Positions 32,401 to 45,300 of a stretch of DNA of 64,000 bases are shown here, one piece after another (the stretch's first letter is position 1; the number at the start of each line of letters is the position of its first letter). The translations under genes and the position numbers were made by a program. The notes beneath the pieces are model-generated. The model saw only the letters and a program-made list of their open reading frames with translations, had not been told where the DNA came from and searched no databases. This DNA comes from Tribonema minus (taxonomy: Eukaryota; Sar; Xanthophyceae; Tribonematales; Tribonemataceae): assembly GCA_017506865.1 (NCBI GenBank), contig JAFCMP010000012.1, forward strand, positions 124,001 to 188,000. The letters run 5' to 3'.

Positions 32401-35400
32401 GCTCTGAGACATGTACGAGTTGCTGAGCAAGGTAACACTACCATCTGGTGTACAGTATGTAAGCCTTATGTCGAGAAATCTCAGTGAGCGTTCCTGTTGA
32501 AGTGGTGGGGCGTGGAATTGTCACGATGCGTGGAACTGTCGCGATGCGATGCTGTGGTGTGCCTGAGTGGTTGTGCCTCACTGCACGTCAGAACCTGATG
32601 ACGCATGCGCAAGACATAGCCCCATTTTCCCCCCATTGACCCCCCCTCCCCCCCACCCCCCTCTCCGATCCCCAATGCCCCTTCGGCCTGGCAGCTCACT
32701 TTCGAACATATGACCTACCAGGCGGCCACAAATTCGACGCCGAGGCCGAGCTTGGCAAGCAGACGGCACAGCAGGTAATCCGCCGCATGCGCACACGCTC
32801 AGCTGGTGTACAGACTTGCGCCACGTTTTTGGTGATTTCTTTTTCCCAGGATTTGTGTCGCACGCTCCCACCACTCCGCGACAATCATCTCGTGTATGCA
32901 TGGTTCATTGCATTTCTGATGCTGCGCTTCTGCGGCACATGATGTGCCGCATATGTTGTTGGTGCTGTTTTTGCACAAACCGGAAGCACCTTCAGGTCGT
33001 AGTTGAGCGTTTTGTGTTCTGCAGCAAGTCAAGGCCTGTGTGCTGTGCTGATCACCAGCTGCGCATGTAGACATGCCCACTTCCTCCACAAATGCACATC
33101 CCACCCGTGAGTGCTACCCACCCCCCCGCGCAGATCCTGGCACATGGCACCGCCCACACAGCTTTGTTTTTGCTGCTCTGCCAACACTCACTCATCACCT
33201 TCTATGCTTGCGTGTGCGCCTCAGCCACACTGCAAAGCGGATGTCTTCACGATTACCCGCATGGTGCTTCGAATGCGAGCTTGCCATCCATGCCCTAAGT
33301 GGAGTATTGCTGTGTTCAACTCTCTCCGTGCTCAATGTTTGTGGCGCCGAAATGTGCACGGCTGTTTGACAATTTTCCCTACATCATCGGCATATCATCA
33401 GTGCAGCATCTGCTGTCAGCGCAGCTCATTGTGGTGTTGAATTTATTTTATTTTGCGCCGTTGTATCTGTGGCTACCAGCGAGTGGACCTCATCCAGTGC
33501 CCGCCCATACTGGTTATCCATGCTCAAACGCTTCGAGTATGATGAGGATTGTCAAGAGTCCCTCAAGGTGAGCCGACGGTTGTCAAGGTTACTTGAGCAG
33601 TGCAAATTGCAGTGACGCCATATCGAACATGGCGTGTGCAGCCATTACTGCACCGCCCGCGCTCCGTGCGAGAAGATCTGCAACAAATGGGTGTAAGACC
33701 TTTTCAGAAGCGGTAGCCGTGGCTACTCGTACAAGATCCACTGGTGCTTTGCGCCAGCCGGTACACGTATGCTTGGAAAAATCGTTATTACAGTACTGGT
33801 TCATCACGTTATCACCAGCTGCACCAATTATGTGGAAGGAAACCCAGTTGTCTCTCTTGCACTGTATGCTCATGTTGTGAGCACGGGCGTGTGAATATCT
33901 TTCTAACTTGCACCGCAATTTGAATCAACGACGTGTGACACCAGATGCACCCGGAGCACCGAAGCGTACCGTAAATCATGGGGTATAAGACACCCGTTCC
34001 TCAACAGCGCCAGCTTTTAGGCCCTCTGACATACGGGTTTCTTATACGGCGTATAAGAAAGGGAGTATCTTATGCAGGGAACCTAGTATCTTACAAACAT
34101 GGCTCTCAAAGTGCTATAAGAAACTGGTACTTCGAAGTATATTATACGGCGTATATGCGCGCATGCATGCGTATGCATGCGTATGCGTCACCAACGGTGT
34201 TAGGGTTTTGAATTTGAGAGCGGAAGAGGCAGTGAGAAAGGTAGCACCACAAAACAATGAATGCCGCCGGTGGTAGTGCAGCTGGTTTAGCCTGTTTAGC
34301 AGCAGCAGCAGCAGCAGCAGCGCCACCAGCGATGGTGAATGGGATGACCGCTGCCAGCACCAGAGCCTGCTGCTAAGAGCCCGCAAGGGCCTGCCAAGCT
34401 CATGTACTGCCTGCTGCATGCCTGTCGTTGGTGCTTTGCTACATTTTGCAAAGTTGCCTTGTTTATCGCGTAAGGAACCCCCTTTCTTACACGCGGAGGT
34501 TTCTTATACCGTATGTAAAAAAGGGGGTTTCCAATGCAGCAAACCTAGTACTTCTGAAGTATCTCACTTACTTGCTTGTCAGAATGCCATTAGAAACGGG
34601 TATCATATACGCCATATAAGATACCCGTTTCTTATACAGAGTTACTATCTTATACCCCGTGATTTACGGTTCCTACTAACGGCATGTGCGCCTTGGCACC
34701 CCGGGCCGCAGATCAACGACCGGCTGGAGTTCCCACAGGTTCTTGACGTCAACCCATACACAGGCGCCCACTCTGTCCAAGACGCATGTGAGTGGACCAC
34801 CTATCAGTATCCTCCTGCCCGGCAGCCGGAGGAACTGTTTCGAGCCAATACGCGTATTATTTGATGGCACCAGCAGCCACAGGCTTGTGGACACGCACTC
34901 AGAAACGCCCACAGGCTCTAAGAGATTTTCACACCTTTGTCTGCTCTGTCTGAAAAAACTCAATTCCGCAATCTGGCAAAATTTGATGACAAATTTAAGG
35001 TGAAGCTGAAGTTGAAGTCAAATTTGATTGAAGTTCCCGAACCTTCAAAGATGTCCACTGTGTACTTGCCTTTGTGAATGCTGAACAGGCTGACTGGACC
35101 CCCATCAGTACAGTTTCAGCATATTTAGCGATGTCTGTTGACAGTGTGCAGTAACCAAAGGCACAATGCATCTGATAGTGTGTACATTTACATCTTCCGA
35201 TGTTGTTCCAATGCCGCTGTTGCCATCATGTTTGTAGTGCTCGTGTACCACCAGCATCACCGTCGCACCTTCTAACTATCTCATGAACGGTGCCGCACTA
35301 TGCTCTCGCTTCGATGGTGCTGCACAACATGCAATTTGTTGAGGACCTGACAGTACGTGCACGATGATCCATGTGCCTTTTCACTGCACCATGATGTGCG

Positions 35401-37985
35401 TGTGCACGCCACTGATGTCATCGTGTGTGTGTGCAGCTGGGCTATCGCCTAAACCAAACTTATGCGCCAAACACGTTGCGCCAGTGAGTTGCGCCTGTTG
35501 CGCCAGCTGCCGGCTCAAGTGACTCGTGGTGCCACTGGCGATACTCGCAAATTTACTCAAGAATATTACTCCTTACTCGCGAGTTTACTCGCGAGTCTTT
35601 TCTAGAGTTAGTTTTTCAACCAGGGTCAGTCATGACTGTAACAACCAGGGTTGGTCATGACCGTAACCCTAACCCTAGCCCTTATGTAAGCTCTATGGGC
35701 CTTAATAGTGACTGTAGAAGCACTAAAAGCCTTCATAACAGTTGCGCCATTTGCAGCATGGCTAAACTACTTAGTTTAGCCAGGGCTCGAAACCTAAAGT
35801 CTGTTGCGCCAAGGCCGTCCGAGTCTAGACGTCTAGACGCTAGCCCTAGCCCTGGTGTGCAGCAGCCTACAACACAGCAGTGGCATCAAGTGTGTGACGC
35901 CGGGTGTCCTTGTTCCACGCTGCTTTGTCCACATCCGTCGCTGCAGCCCCCCCAAACATGTACGCGCTGCAGGGAGTAGGTGTGCATAGCGGCAGCGGCC
36001 CGAATGTTGGTCATTACTACACGTTTGTGCGGTTTGGCACGGAAGACGTGCGCCACCCTTTCAATGGGTACGCCTCGACGACGAAGACGTCACACTGGTG
36101 AACTTTGACCAGGTACGACAGCCCGGCACGCGGAATTTAGCCTTAACACGGCAGCTGTTGTCGTGTGCGTGCGGCTTCGCGATCACACCCTTGATGCTAT
36201 GTGGCGCCTCTGGCAACATTGCCGCACCTGTCAACGCTGTGCGAAAAAATTTGTGTGTGAGTTTGTGACAACAATCATCATGTCTCTAGGCCTGTCTCAG
36301 AAGTCCGAGGTCTGACTTTTCCATAGTGAGAAAGCTTTTGTTGCATGCCATACATCGCTGGGGGCAGGGAGCCCCCCTCTAGTTGTGAGGTAAGGTCTGC
36401 TTGTCAGCTGACAGGGTACACTCGTGTTGTACGGTGCACCCCTCTTACATGCACTTGACAAATTGTGGCGGAGTGTTGTGCGGGCTCAGACCACACGCGC
36501 ACCCCCCCCCCGCACTAGTCGGTTGAGGAGCCGCAACAGCTTGCCACTGTGCACCATACACCCTCTGCACCGCAAGCAGGCACTTGCGCAGCAAACCATT
36601 CAACAATTTGCCGTCTTGATCTTCTTCCATCTATCAAGACGTTACAGCAAACATGTGAAGAACCAGTCCCACCTCCTGTGGTTCTGCAGCAGCAGCCTGT
36701 TGGGGCAGGTTAATTACGTCTGGTCCCAACAGGCTGTTGCCGAGCTATGCTGACACTCCAAGCAGCAAAAGCAGAAGGCAAAGCTTGTCTTCAATGTCTA
36801 AACACTCCATCCATTCATCTGGTGCTCCCAGCACCCCAAGACTAACTCAAATCCAACTGCAAAAACCTACTTAAGGGCCTTCTGGAAGCAAGAAGAATCT
36901 CCCCACCATTTCTTACAGCCAACAAACACTAAGCAGTTGCTGCTGACAACTGTGCAACTGCCAAGCACCCTGCAAGACAGCTACACTAACTCATAGAATG
37001 ACAAGGAGCATTACAAGCAAAATGCACACTCCCCACACATGAGATCCGTTGTCCACAGGTTTGCGCTCCTTACATCCCTCTCTTACATAGTATGCCTTTG
37101 TGCCAAACTGCGCTCCTTACATCCCTCTCTTATATAGTATGCCTTTGTGCCAAACTGTATTCTGCGTGCTCAACTCTTATGCATTTGTGCTGAATGGCAT
37201 TGTGGGACTCTGCCGCGCAACATTTGCAGGTCGCAACCGACTCGTTTGGTGGGTCCCCATCTCATGAGCCGAACTCGCCACCGGGCAGGTAACCAAACTC
37301 ATGTAGTGATGGCAGCGTTGTGTTCTCTGCAACTTGAACATGTCATTATAGTTTCACAACTGCTGCAGCAGGGAAAAATTTTTTGTCGCTCAAACTTCCT
37401 CAATTCAACACATTACATTGTGCAGGCATTCACGTGCAGTGGGCGCCATCGCTCTTGTAAATGATTCACACGCACGAAATTCAACCTGACTTAAAGGCCT
37501 CTGCTTCGAGCGAAAGGGTCTGTGCTTGAATAATTGTAACAATTGCTGTTGACGCATTTTTGGCAGCTCAGACTTAGTTAAATCACACCCATCATCCAGA
37601 ACCATCCCGCCAAGAGCTGGTTTAGAACTCGATAGCCTCTTTGTGCATCATGCGCATTCGCGCCGGCAGTCGGTTAATGACTCATTATTGGATGTCTGTA
37701 ATACGTGCGCGGCGGCGCGGCATTATTAGCGCCGAGCCTCCCATACAGTAGCTGTGAATTGGGACTGCACTAGTCCACCTTGCTGCCTCCAGACCTCCTA
37801 GTCCCTCACCCCCTGCTGAACTAATTTCCGTGTCAACTGCCCCCCTCAGCTGCGCGTACATACTGTTGTACGTGCGCCAGCGCGACGAGGCCGATTTTGC
37901 GCCTCTCCTGGCCGCCCGGGAGCGGCCGGAGGCACCAAGACATGGGGGCACCGCGGCACCTACAGCTGCTGTCAGCCCCGCGCAG
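29433..37985 (+). CDS. USP-family ubiquitin hydrolase, frame-broken
   Basis: Cysteine protease that removes ubiquitin. Likely exons: 29433-29771 (poly-Gln), 30437-30559, 30775-30941, 31382-31478, 31639-31826, 32695-32774, 33480-33567, 34712-34787, 35947-36112 and 37850-37985. Cys box: L-G-L-T-C-H-A-N-C-A-L-Q, catalytic Cys present. Then G-T-Q-Q-D-A-M-E-T-L, L-F-E-G-T, C-P-P-I-L-V-I-H, L-K-R-F-E-Y-D, I-N-D-R-L-E-F-P, the His box V-H-S-G then G-H-Y-Y-T-F, and A-Y-I-L-L-Y-V-R. Early phases agree, but the frame breaks by +1 in 32695-32774, +1 at about 33522, and -1 between about 36030 and 36058. An exon before 37850 seems to be missing and the 3' end was not found. Whether the first exon belongs here is inferred from phase only. 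Pseudogene or assembly indels are both possible. Confidence 0.7.
31978..31992. repeat. Interstitial telomere-like repeat
   Basis: ATTAGGGTTAGGGTT in an intron of the USP-like gene. Confidence 0.65.
33969..34669. mobile_element. TIR element related to the one at 808-1368
   Basis: Ends are inverted copies of CCGTAAATCAyGGGGTATAA with one mismatch. The left flank is TA, the right TT, so a TA target duplication is not intact. The interior is rich in CTTATAC/GTATAAG motifs, as in the nested element near the window start. No transposase seen. It sits in an intron of the USP-like gene. Confidence 0.75.
35619..35678. repeat. Tandem pair ending in telomere-like repeat
   Basis: CAACCAGGGTyrGTCATGAC occurs twice in tandem and is followed by TAACCCTAACCCTAG. 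Confidence 0.65.
36670..37035 (+). repeat. Dispersed 366-base repeat with hairpin, copy 1
   Basis: Shared with 39694-40055 over its full length (for example CAGCAAAAGCAGAAGGCAAA and GGAAGCAAGAAGAATCT). It contains a perfect 12-base stem, CAGCCTGTTGGG and CCCAACAGGCTG, at about 36689-36732. No open frame. Confidence 0.8.
37063..37158 (+). repeat. 47-base tandem duplication
   Basis: Two copies of a unit starting GCGCTCCTTACATCCCTCTC and ending GCCTTTGTGCCAAACT, differing at one base. Confidence 0.85.
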
Positions 37986-39367
37986 GTGAGTGTGTACTGT
38001 GGGACCGCCGATTCGGAAGTGGCTTACCCTCGTCGGAACAGTGGGCACCCCATTTTGGCGACTTTGGTGCTGCACGCGTGCATCACTGGTGCACTTGGAT
38101 GGTGCGTTGGTGGTGCGCTGCCGTGCGGGCCTGGGGCAGTTGCTTGGCTCCAATTCCGCACGGTGCAGTGCTCTATTCGTGTGGTATGCGTGCAGTCTCT
38201 GTGCGCTAGCGGAGCGGTTGCGTGCCGTTACACGAGCGCACATGGACGATATGGTCGCAACCACTGCTCAGCAAGCGCAGTACAACAGCAGCAGCACACA
38301 ACACACAAGCCGTGACGTGCCAAGTGCTGGTTATGGTGCGTCTGTCCCGCGCTGGCAATGCAGTGTACCTGCACGTGTGTGTGCCGTGGTGGCAGACATC
38401 ACACACCACACCACACCACGAAAGCTACATCAACTTGCCACCCTCTCGCACAGCTGAGCCAAGCTGTTCTCCATGCTCTAGATTGCGTTCTTTCAGCAAA
38501 ACGTCGCGTTCAACAATGATTATCGGCATGCCAGTCCAAGCATCACCTGCCACACACGACACGGCAAACATATGAGGGAGTTAGACACTGAAGGCGAACA
38601 GCGGCAATTTATTATATTTGCAGTGAGTAGATGCAATGCTTGGAGTGAGTCAATTAGATGCAACACTGCAATCAGCAGGATAAAAACATTGCAGCAGTCT
38701 GCAGTCGCCCATACAGATCATTAATGTATGACCTGCAACAGGAGGATTGCCCAAGCTGCAGGAGCCAGGCCGCCTGAGGCCATCAATAGTGATGGCTGCA
38801 GCTAATGTTGATTGCAGTGGAAGGCAATATTGTGCAACAATAATGAATGGCACCTGAAAGCAACGCTGAGCATATGTAAGGGCTGCAAGGTGCTGTAGCT
38901 ACAGAAACATTGCAGGAGTTGAAGAAAAGTCATTGTTCTTGTTGATGTCTGATGAAAACATAGTAGCTCTGTCACCTACAGTACATTCACGACTTATAGT
39001 TGCAGGAGGCCTGCAGTGACGGCTCATCTTGTTAGAACTAAAAGGGAGTTAGACAAGTAAATTCAGCTGAGCAGTAATACCAGTGATGTGGCGTCAATTC
39101 CTGAAACAAGGGTTATCACATACTCCGAGTAATCTACTAGTAGTATGTTTTAAATTAGTAGCTACTTGTAAAGCTGATGCACAACACGATACAGTGCCCA
39201 CCGCCAACTGCACTCATCGCACTCACTCCACTTCCCCTGTATGAGATCCACTCGAACAGCACTGGGCAGTGATAGGTTGAAGTGATCGAGATATCATCAG
39301 TCACCTGCTGACAGCGCATGGTGTGTCGCCGCCCCCGCCGCCCCCCCCCCAGCCCCCCCAACGGCAG
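37986..39367. other. Spacer between USP-like and Myb-like exons
   Basis: No exon could be supported. It could be an intron if the two sets of exons belong to one gene. GGGAGTTAGACA occurs at about 38577 and 39046. Confidence 0.45.
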
Positions 39368-42300
39368 AAAACGCCTCGCCACCAGTGGACGCCTGAGCAG
39401 GACAAGGTCCTCGTCGCCCGCGGCAATGCACCATACAGCCAGCAATGGCTCAAGCAGCAGCAGCTGCTCAAGGGCCTCAATGTGGGCCAGTGCCGCGACC
39501 GCCGCAAGTACCACCACAAAACTGGCGACATCCCGCCGCCTGAGGTGAGGCTCTGCGCACCGAGGGCCGAATTCACGGCACATGCGCCTCAGGGTCTGCC
39601 GCCGCTGTGGCGGCCCCTGCGTCTCATGGACAGTGAGTAGGTGGCGCCACCTTGCACAGAACTTGCCGCTGCGGCATGAAGAGCTAGCCCTATCTCCTGT
39701 GATTCTGCAGCAGCAGCAGTTGAGCCAGGTTGATCAATCCTGACACCAACTAACTACTGCTGAGCTATGCTGACACCCCAGACAGCAAAAGCAGAAGGCA
39801 AAGCTTGTCTTCAATCCCTAAAACTGTATCTATTCCCCAGGTGCCCCCTAGCACCACCACAGAACTCTATTTCAACTGCAAGAAGACTACTTAAGGGTCT
39901 TCTGGAAGCAAGAAGAATCTTCCCACAAATTCCTGCTCCCAACAGTCACTAGGCAGTTACTGCTGACAATTGTGTAACTGCCAAGCACCCTGCAAGGCAG
40001 CTAGACTTCTCATAAAATGGCAGGGAACATTGCAAGCAAAATGCACACTCCCTACAGGCAGTCGCTGCGGGCACTATCCGCAGCTGCAGCAGTGCTGGCG
40101 TTGCCCTTGCCCATGGCCACCCGGTCTACAGTAAACGCAGCAGCCCGCTGACAGTGCGTGGTGTGTCGCCACCAGGCCCGCTCACGGCAGAAAGGCTCAG
40201 CGCCTCCCCACCAGTGGACGCCTGAGGAGCACAAGGTCCTCGCTGCCCGCGGCAATGCACGATACGACCAGCAGTGGCTGAGGCAGCAGGAGCTGCTCGA
40301 CGGCCTCAATGTGCGCCAGTGCCGCGACCGACGCAAGTACCTCCACAAAACTGGCGTTATCCCGCAGCCTTAGGCTGAGGTGAGGCCCGGTGCCCTGAGG
40401 GCCGAACTCGAGGCACATGCGTCGGGTTGTTGCAACCGTGATTTTTCGAAAAAAATTAGTAGTGTACAAAACATAATTGTAGCGTAACATACCGTAATCA
40501 TAAGCACGTGTTTTTTTCACTGTGCTTTCTCTAGGAAGCGCAAAGTTGTCTAGGGTTGGCATGAGGGTCGGGGGCAGAAGCCAGGTCTACAGTGACCACG
40601 TGGGGGTACGTCCAGCATGTGAGGAGTGCTCAGCGGCATCACCGTGTGTGGGCGGCATGTTTGCTGTCACACGAGTGTATTTGAACACTTGCATCTGCCC
40701 CCTCAGTCATTGGCATGTGCGGATACGCATCTGTGCAACCCTAGTAAGTTAACACCTGCTGACACACCCCATGACCTTGTGATCTTGGCTGTTGCTCTGC
40801 TGTGGTGGCAGCATGCGTTGCACTCGCAATGGACCCGCGCGGAGGAGGAAGCGCTTCTGGCTGCACGTCACGCGAACCTCGCCTTCGAGGCCATACCGTT
40901 GGCCACGGGCAGCCTGCTGTCTGCCCGCTCCGCGGGCGCCTGCCGACATCACTACAACATACTCATCGCTCCGGAACGCCGCAAGTTCCAGGACCAGGTC
41001 AGGACCCGAAGCAACTGCGTTGAGATAGGTTGAGCGATGCCTGTTGGTGTGTGGGTCACCTGACATACTGCGTTCTCCGTGCACAGTTCAAGGATCTTGT
41101 GAAATGCCTGGCCAGCACGTCGTCAACTGCTCTGAGCGCACAGGCAGCTTCCAGCCAATACAGTTGCCAACCGCGCACAATGAGATGTTATATGTTTCTT
41201 GGTTTGTACACCCCAACCGTAACGGTTGCAGAAAAGTAACGCCACAAATACTACTGGGGTTTCAACCGTTGCATGCAACTCCCACTCTCGGTGTTCCTGA
41301 GGAATGTGGGGTGGCTCGGCGCTCGTCATACTGGTGGTGTATGCTGACACAGGCTTGCTGACTCGCCGACGGGCCAAGACGTCCTGCACTGTCCTGCAGA
41401 AGAAGTCAGCTGACATTACACGTTCTCATTTGATGCCATCGCCATCAAGTGCCATGCTGCACGCCATACATAGAACCTCGTATACGCATGTCGCCAACCT
41501 TGTGTCTCAACGATGCTTTGCCGCAGCAATGCTTGCAATAACGCCCTCTCCCCTCTTGCCTCGGTTTCAGGTGCAGAAGCAGTTGCGGGAGAACCCGCCG
41601 TCGCGCACACAGCACACCATCGAGATCAGCGGCCCTCGCCTGACAGACATGTTTTGGACACGCGCCGAGCTCAGCGCGCCTCCAAGCATGGCTTCACTTG
41701 TAGACAGGGCTGAGCTGTGGTGAGTGCGTCCTGCTGTGGTCACAGTGATGATCCCCCTATGTACCTACACGTATCACAAATGTTGAGCGGTGTGCACAAT
41801 GTCAGCATGACTTCCTTCGCTCACCACAGGCAGGACGAGTAGAGTAACTAGAGTACGATTGCTACTCTACTCTTTCAACGTGAGTAGTCGAGTAGTACTC
41901 TCTTGAGATTTGCATTTTGTGTAGAGTGGTCGAGTACTACTTGAGAAGCACTCTGCTTAGCAGGCACTTTTGAGTTGAATACAAGTGATTACTCCTTGTG
42001 AGCTGCCTTTTTTGTATAGGGTTCGAGTACTTTACTCTTAGACTAGTGTTCACTCTAGTACTCTAGTACACTAGAGTGTACTCTATATATTAGAGTACAC
42101 ACTCTACATAATAGAGTAGATTATGCATATTTGAGTATATTCTTGCGCACATTGTCCACTATGCAGACAAAAAGGAGTCCTGGAAGTAATCTACCACAGT
42201 TGTGTGGAAGGGTGTGCAAGGACTTAACTCAAATTTGTCACCCTGATCTCAGCAAATGGTGAAAACATGCATACGTGCAGCTGCTACATGGACAGTCACT

Positions 42301-45300
42301 GCTGTGAACGCCATTAGGTGATGGCAAGCCAGCCGCCGCCCGGCAAGAGTGTTGCTGCCCTTTGGACTAGTCAGTCACGATGCCGTATATACCAAGGCAA
42401 GATATGGTTTGCAGAGGGGGCTTGGGCACAGCGACGAGAGTGGAGTTTCACCGGACTCCTTCTCTAGCTGCTCCAGCTTCTTGAAGTTCGCAACCTCCAC
42501 TCTGACAGCACCTACAGCAACCGGCTTGACGATGCTGCCAATGGGCGGCGCACTGCGCTGACGCGTGCTCTGGTCACTGCACATGCATAGACAGGTCCAC
42601 CACGATCGATGCCGCCTGCGGCTCAGCCAAAGGCCCTGGGTCCCAGTGCAGGAGCCTGCTTAGCGTCCAGGTTGTTAGTACTTGCGCTAGGTTCTCTACT
42701 GCCACCCTTGCTCTCCTCAGCCCTGTACTGTGCCAACCTTTGCACGCCAACTTGAAGTCTGCGACAATTGCAGTTGCAGTTAGAGTGTGTGTGGAGTGTG
42801 ACGTAATGTGACTGGTACTCTAGATGATGGAGTGACAGAGTGGACTACTCCAATTGCATACTCAATGAGTAACAATCACTCTTTCTTACTCTAACTCGAC
42901 GTCAAAGTGTGATTTTGTGATAGAGTACTGGCCACTCTAGTCGCTGCTGGATTTCTGAGGGATTAACAAGTGCGCACTCGTCCAGGCTCGGCAAATTTGT
43001 GTCAAGTACGAGTGATCCACTCCTTGACGGTTACTCACTCTACTACTCTACTCTAATAACTCTTCCTCACTCGTACTCGTCCCGCCTGTGGTGCTCACCC
43101 CTGCGTCTGTGTATGTATCTGGTCTGTGCAGGGAGACCTGCATCCCGGGCCAGACCCTGGAGGCCACGCAAGACAATGCGATGTGGACCACGAACCCCCC
43201 CAGCCTCATGCGACCAGGCAGCTGGCCGATGAGGCTGTCGCAAGCGGGTACTGGTCACATGACGTCCTCAGGCCGCTGGCGCTTGAGGCACTCGCTGCCG
43301 CCCGGTCAGGTGAGTTGGCAGCAAGCTCTGGTGGTCCCTTGCCGATGAAGGAGGCTGCGAGCTTATTCTGGCGCTGGCTCCCGAGCTTGCGAGGTGTTGC
43401 TGCACGGGCGGCGCTGACCGCATGCAGCGCTTGGCACTTGGCATGTATCGCAATACAGTCTCAAGTCTGCGGCCACGCTTCGCGGCCTGCAGAGCTCTCA
43501 AGGGCTCACGAGTCACTACTTTCATGTTCGCCATCCTCCACTTCAAAGCCGTTGAGCGCAACTTCACTTCCTGAGGCGGGAGGGTTAGGTCTGCCCCTAA
43601 CCCTAACTTAGGGTTCGGGCTACTTAGGGTGAGGGCCAGAAACCCTTTCTGGCGCTGATCGCGTGGTGGTGTTGATGTGCTAAGCGTGACACGGCTTAAT
43701 GGCAATGCAGATGTAATCCCGCAGCAGGCCGCACAAGATGATCTCAATGCAACAGAAAACATGAGGTGATGCATATGTTTTAGATTCAAGCAAATGTTGA
43801 GATGGTGGTCTCTGACTTGCTTTAAGCGCAACTTAAAGAGGCTGCCTGCTCCGGCTCGCTCGCCCCCCATTCCTTCAGGAGGGGGGTGTTTTCTTGTATA
43901 TGCTCTATGCAGCATATATGCCAGATGCGCATTTTCGAGCCTCACGTGTGGACCCGCTGCAGTGATGGCTGTTCCACAGTGCGCTTCATGTGCAATGAAA
44001 ACCACAGCAGAACGCACGCACGTTGCTGCTGCCAGGTCGTGTTGGAGCGTCCGCGTGTTACCTCGCCGCTAATTGAATCTCCTCCTCCTCTGTGGCACAC
44101 ATCTTGTGTTCTGCAGTCCCCTCGCAGGAAGTCTGCGCCAAGCTGTGCAAGGAGGGCACGGCTGCGATGCAGAACAGCCACGCGTCTGTGGACCTCGTGT
44201 ACTTCGAGGTCTCCGTGGACGGCCAGATCAAAGCGGACGGCGGCCCGCAGGCCAGCGAGGTACCTCATGTGAGTCATGCGAAAGGGTTAGCGTCGTCGAC
44301 TTTCGAACTCCTGCGTGTGTGTACCAACGCATCTTCACCGCGCATGCAACTGAACATGTCCACACTCATGTACTATCTATGACGCTGCTGGGTCTGGACA
44401 CTCCGTGTAGCAGATGATCGAGCATCAGTCCACACTGGATATGCTGCATTCCCACACTCCGCTTGTTGTTCAGAATTAGTCAGACAGCCTAGGCTCAAAG
44501 CTGTGCAGGCTGTAGCACAATGAGAGCATGAATAGTTCAACACTGCGAGCTCAGCAACGCATATGTAATTGTCAAGCTGCAGGTGCTGCCTCACAGCACA
44601 CCAGGCATACATTGATGCAATGTTTCTTCAGTGCTTAGACCATGGTGACAGACCTCAATGTCAAAATTTAATGCATCATGTTCAAGTGCGCACCGAGTGC
44701 AAACTGGACATGTCCTCGCGTTTCAGCGCCATATGGCACAGATGTGCGATCCTGTCGGGGGTGATGTGCAGTTGAGAACATGTGATGTGTCCGCTCTTGC
44801 AGGCGCTAGTCCAGCAGCACACGCGCAAGACACCTGACGGCGTACCCTACATACGGGAGGTGGGGGGGCGCCGGGGCGAAGCGGGGGTGCCCTCCGTCAG
44901 GGTGCTGACCACGCAACAGGCGCTTGACCGTCGCCAACCCGATGCGGCGCGCAAGGTTCTCTGCAAGGGCGTTTTGAACGTCAACGACATCGTCGCGTTG
45001 GCGTGCCGGGAGTAAGTACATCATTCATTCCGTACTGCTGTGATCCCCACTGTATAATGGAATCTGGGCTTCCGCATCCAGCATCATGCCTCTGAGAGAG
45101 TCACCTCACATTGGCATTGGTGTGTGATGTTGTGTGCATGCACACCGAGACGAGACTCTGTGTTGCAATAGGGTTTGTGGTACTGCACCGATGAGTGTCT
45201 GCTGCGAGTCGGAGGTTTGGGAGTGTGTGACAGAGTCATGATGCTGCGTGATGCAATGTCATGTTTGCCGGCATACATCGCCCGCGACACACCGAGCAGG

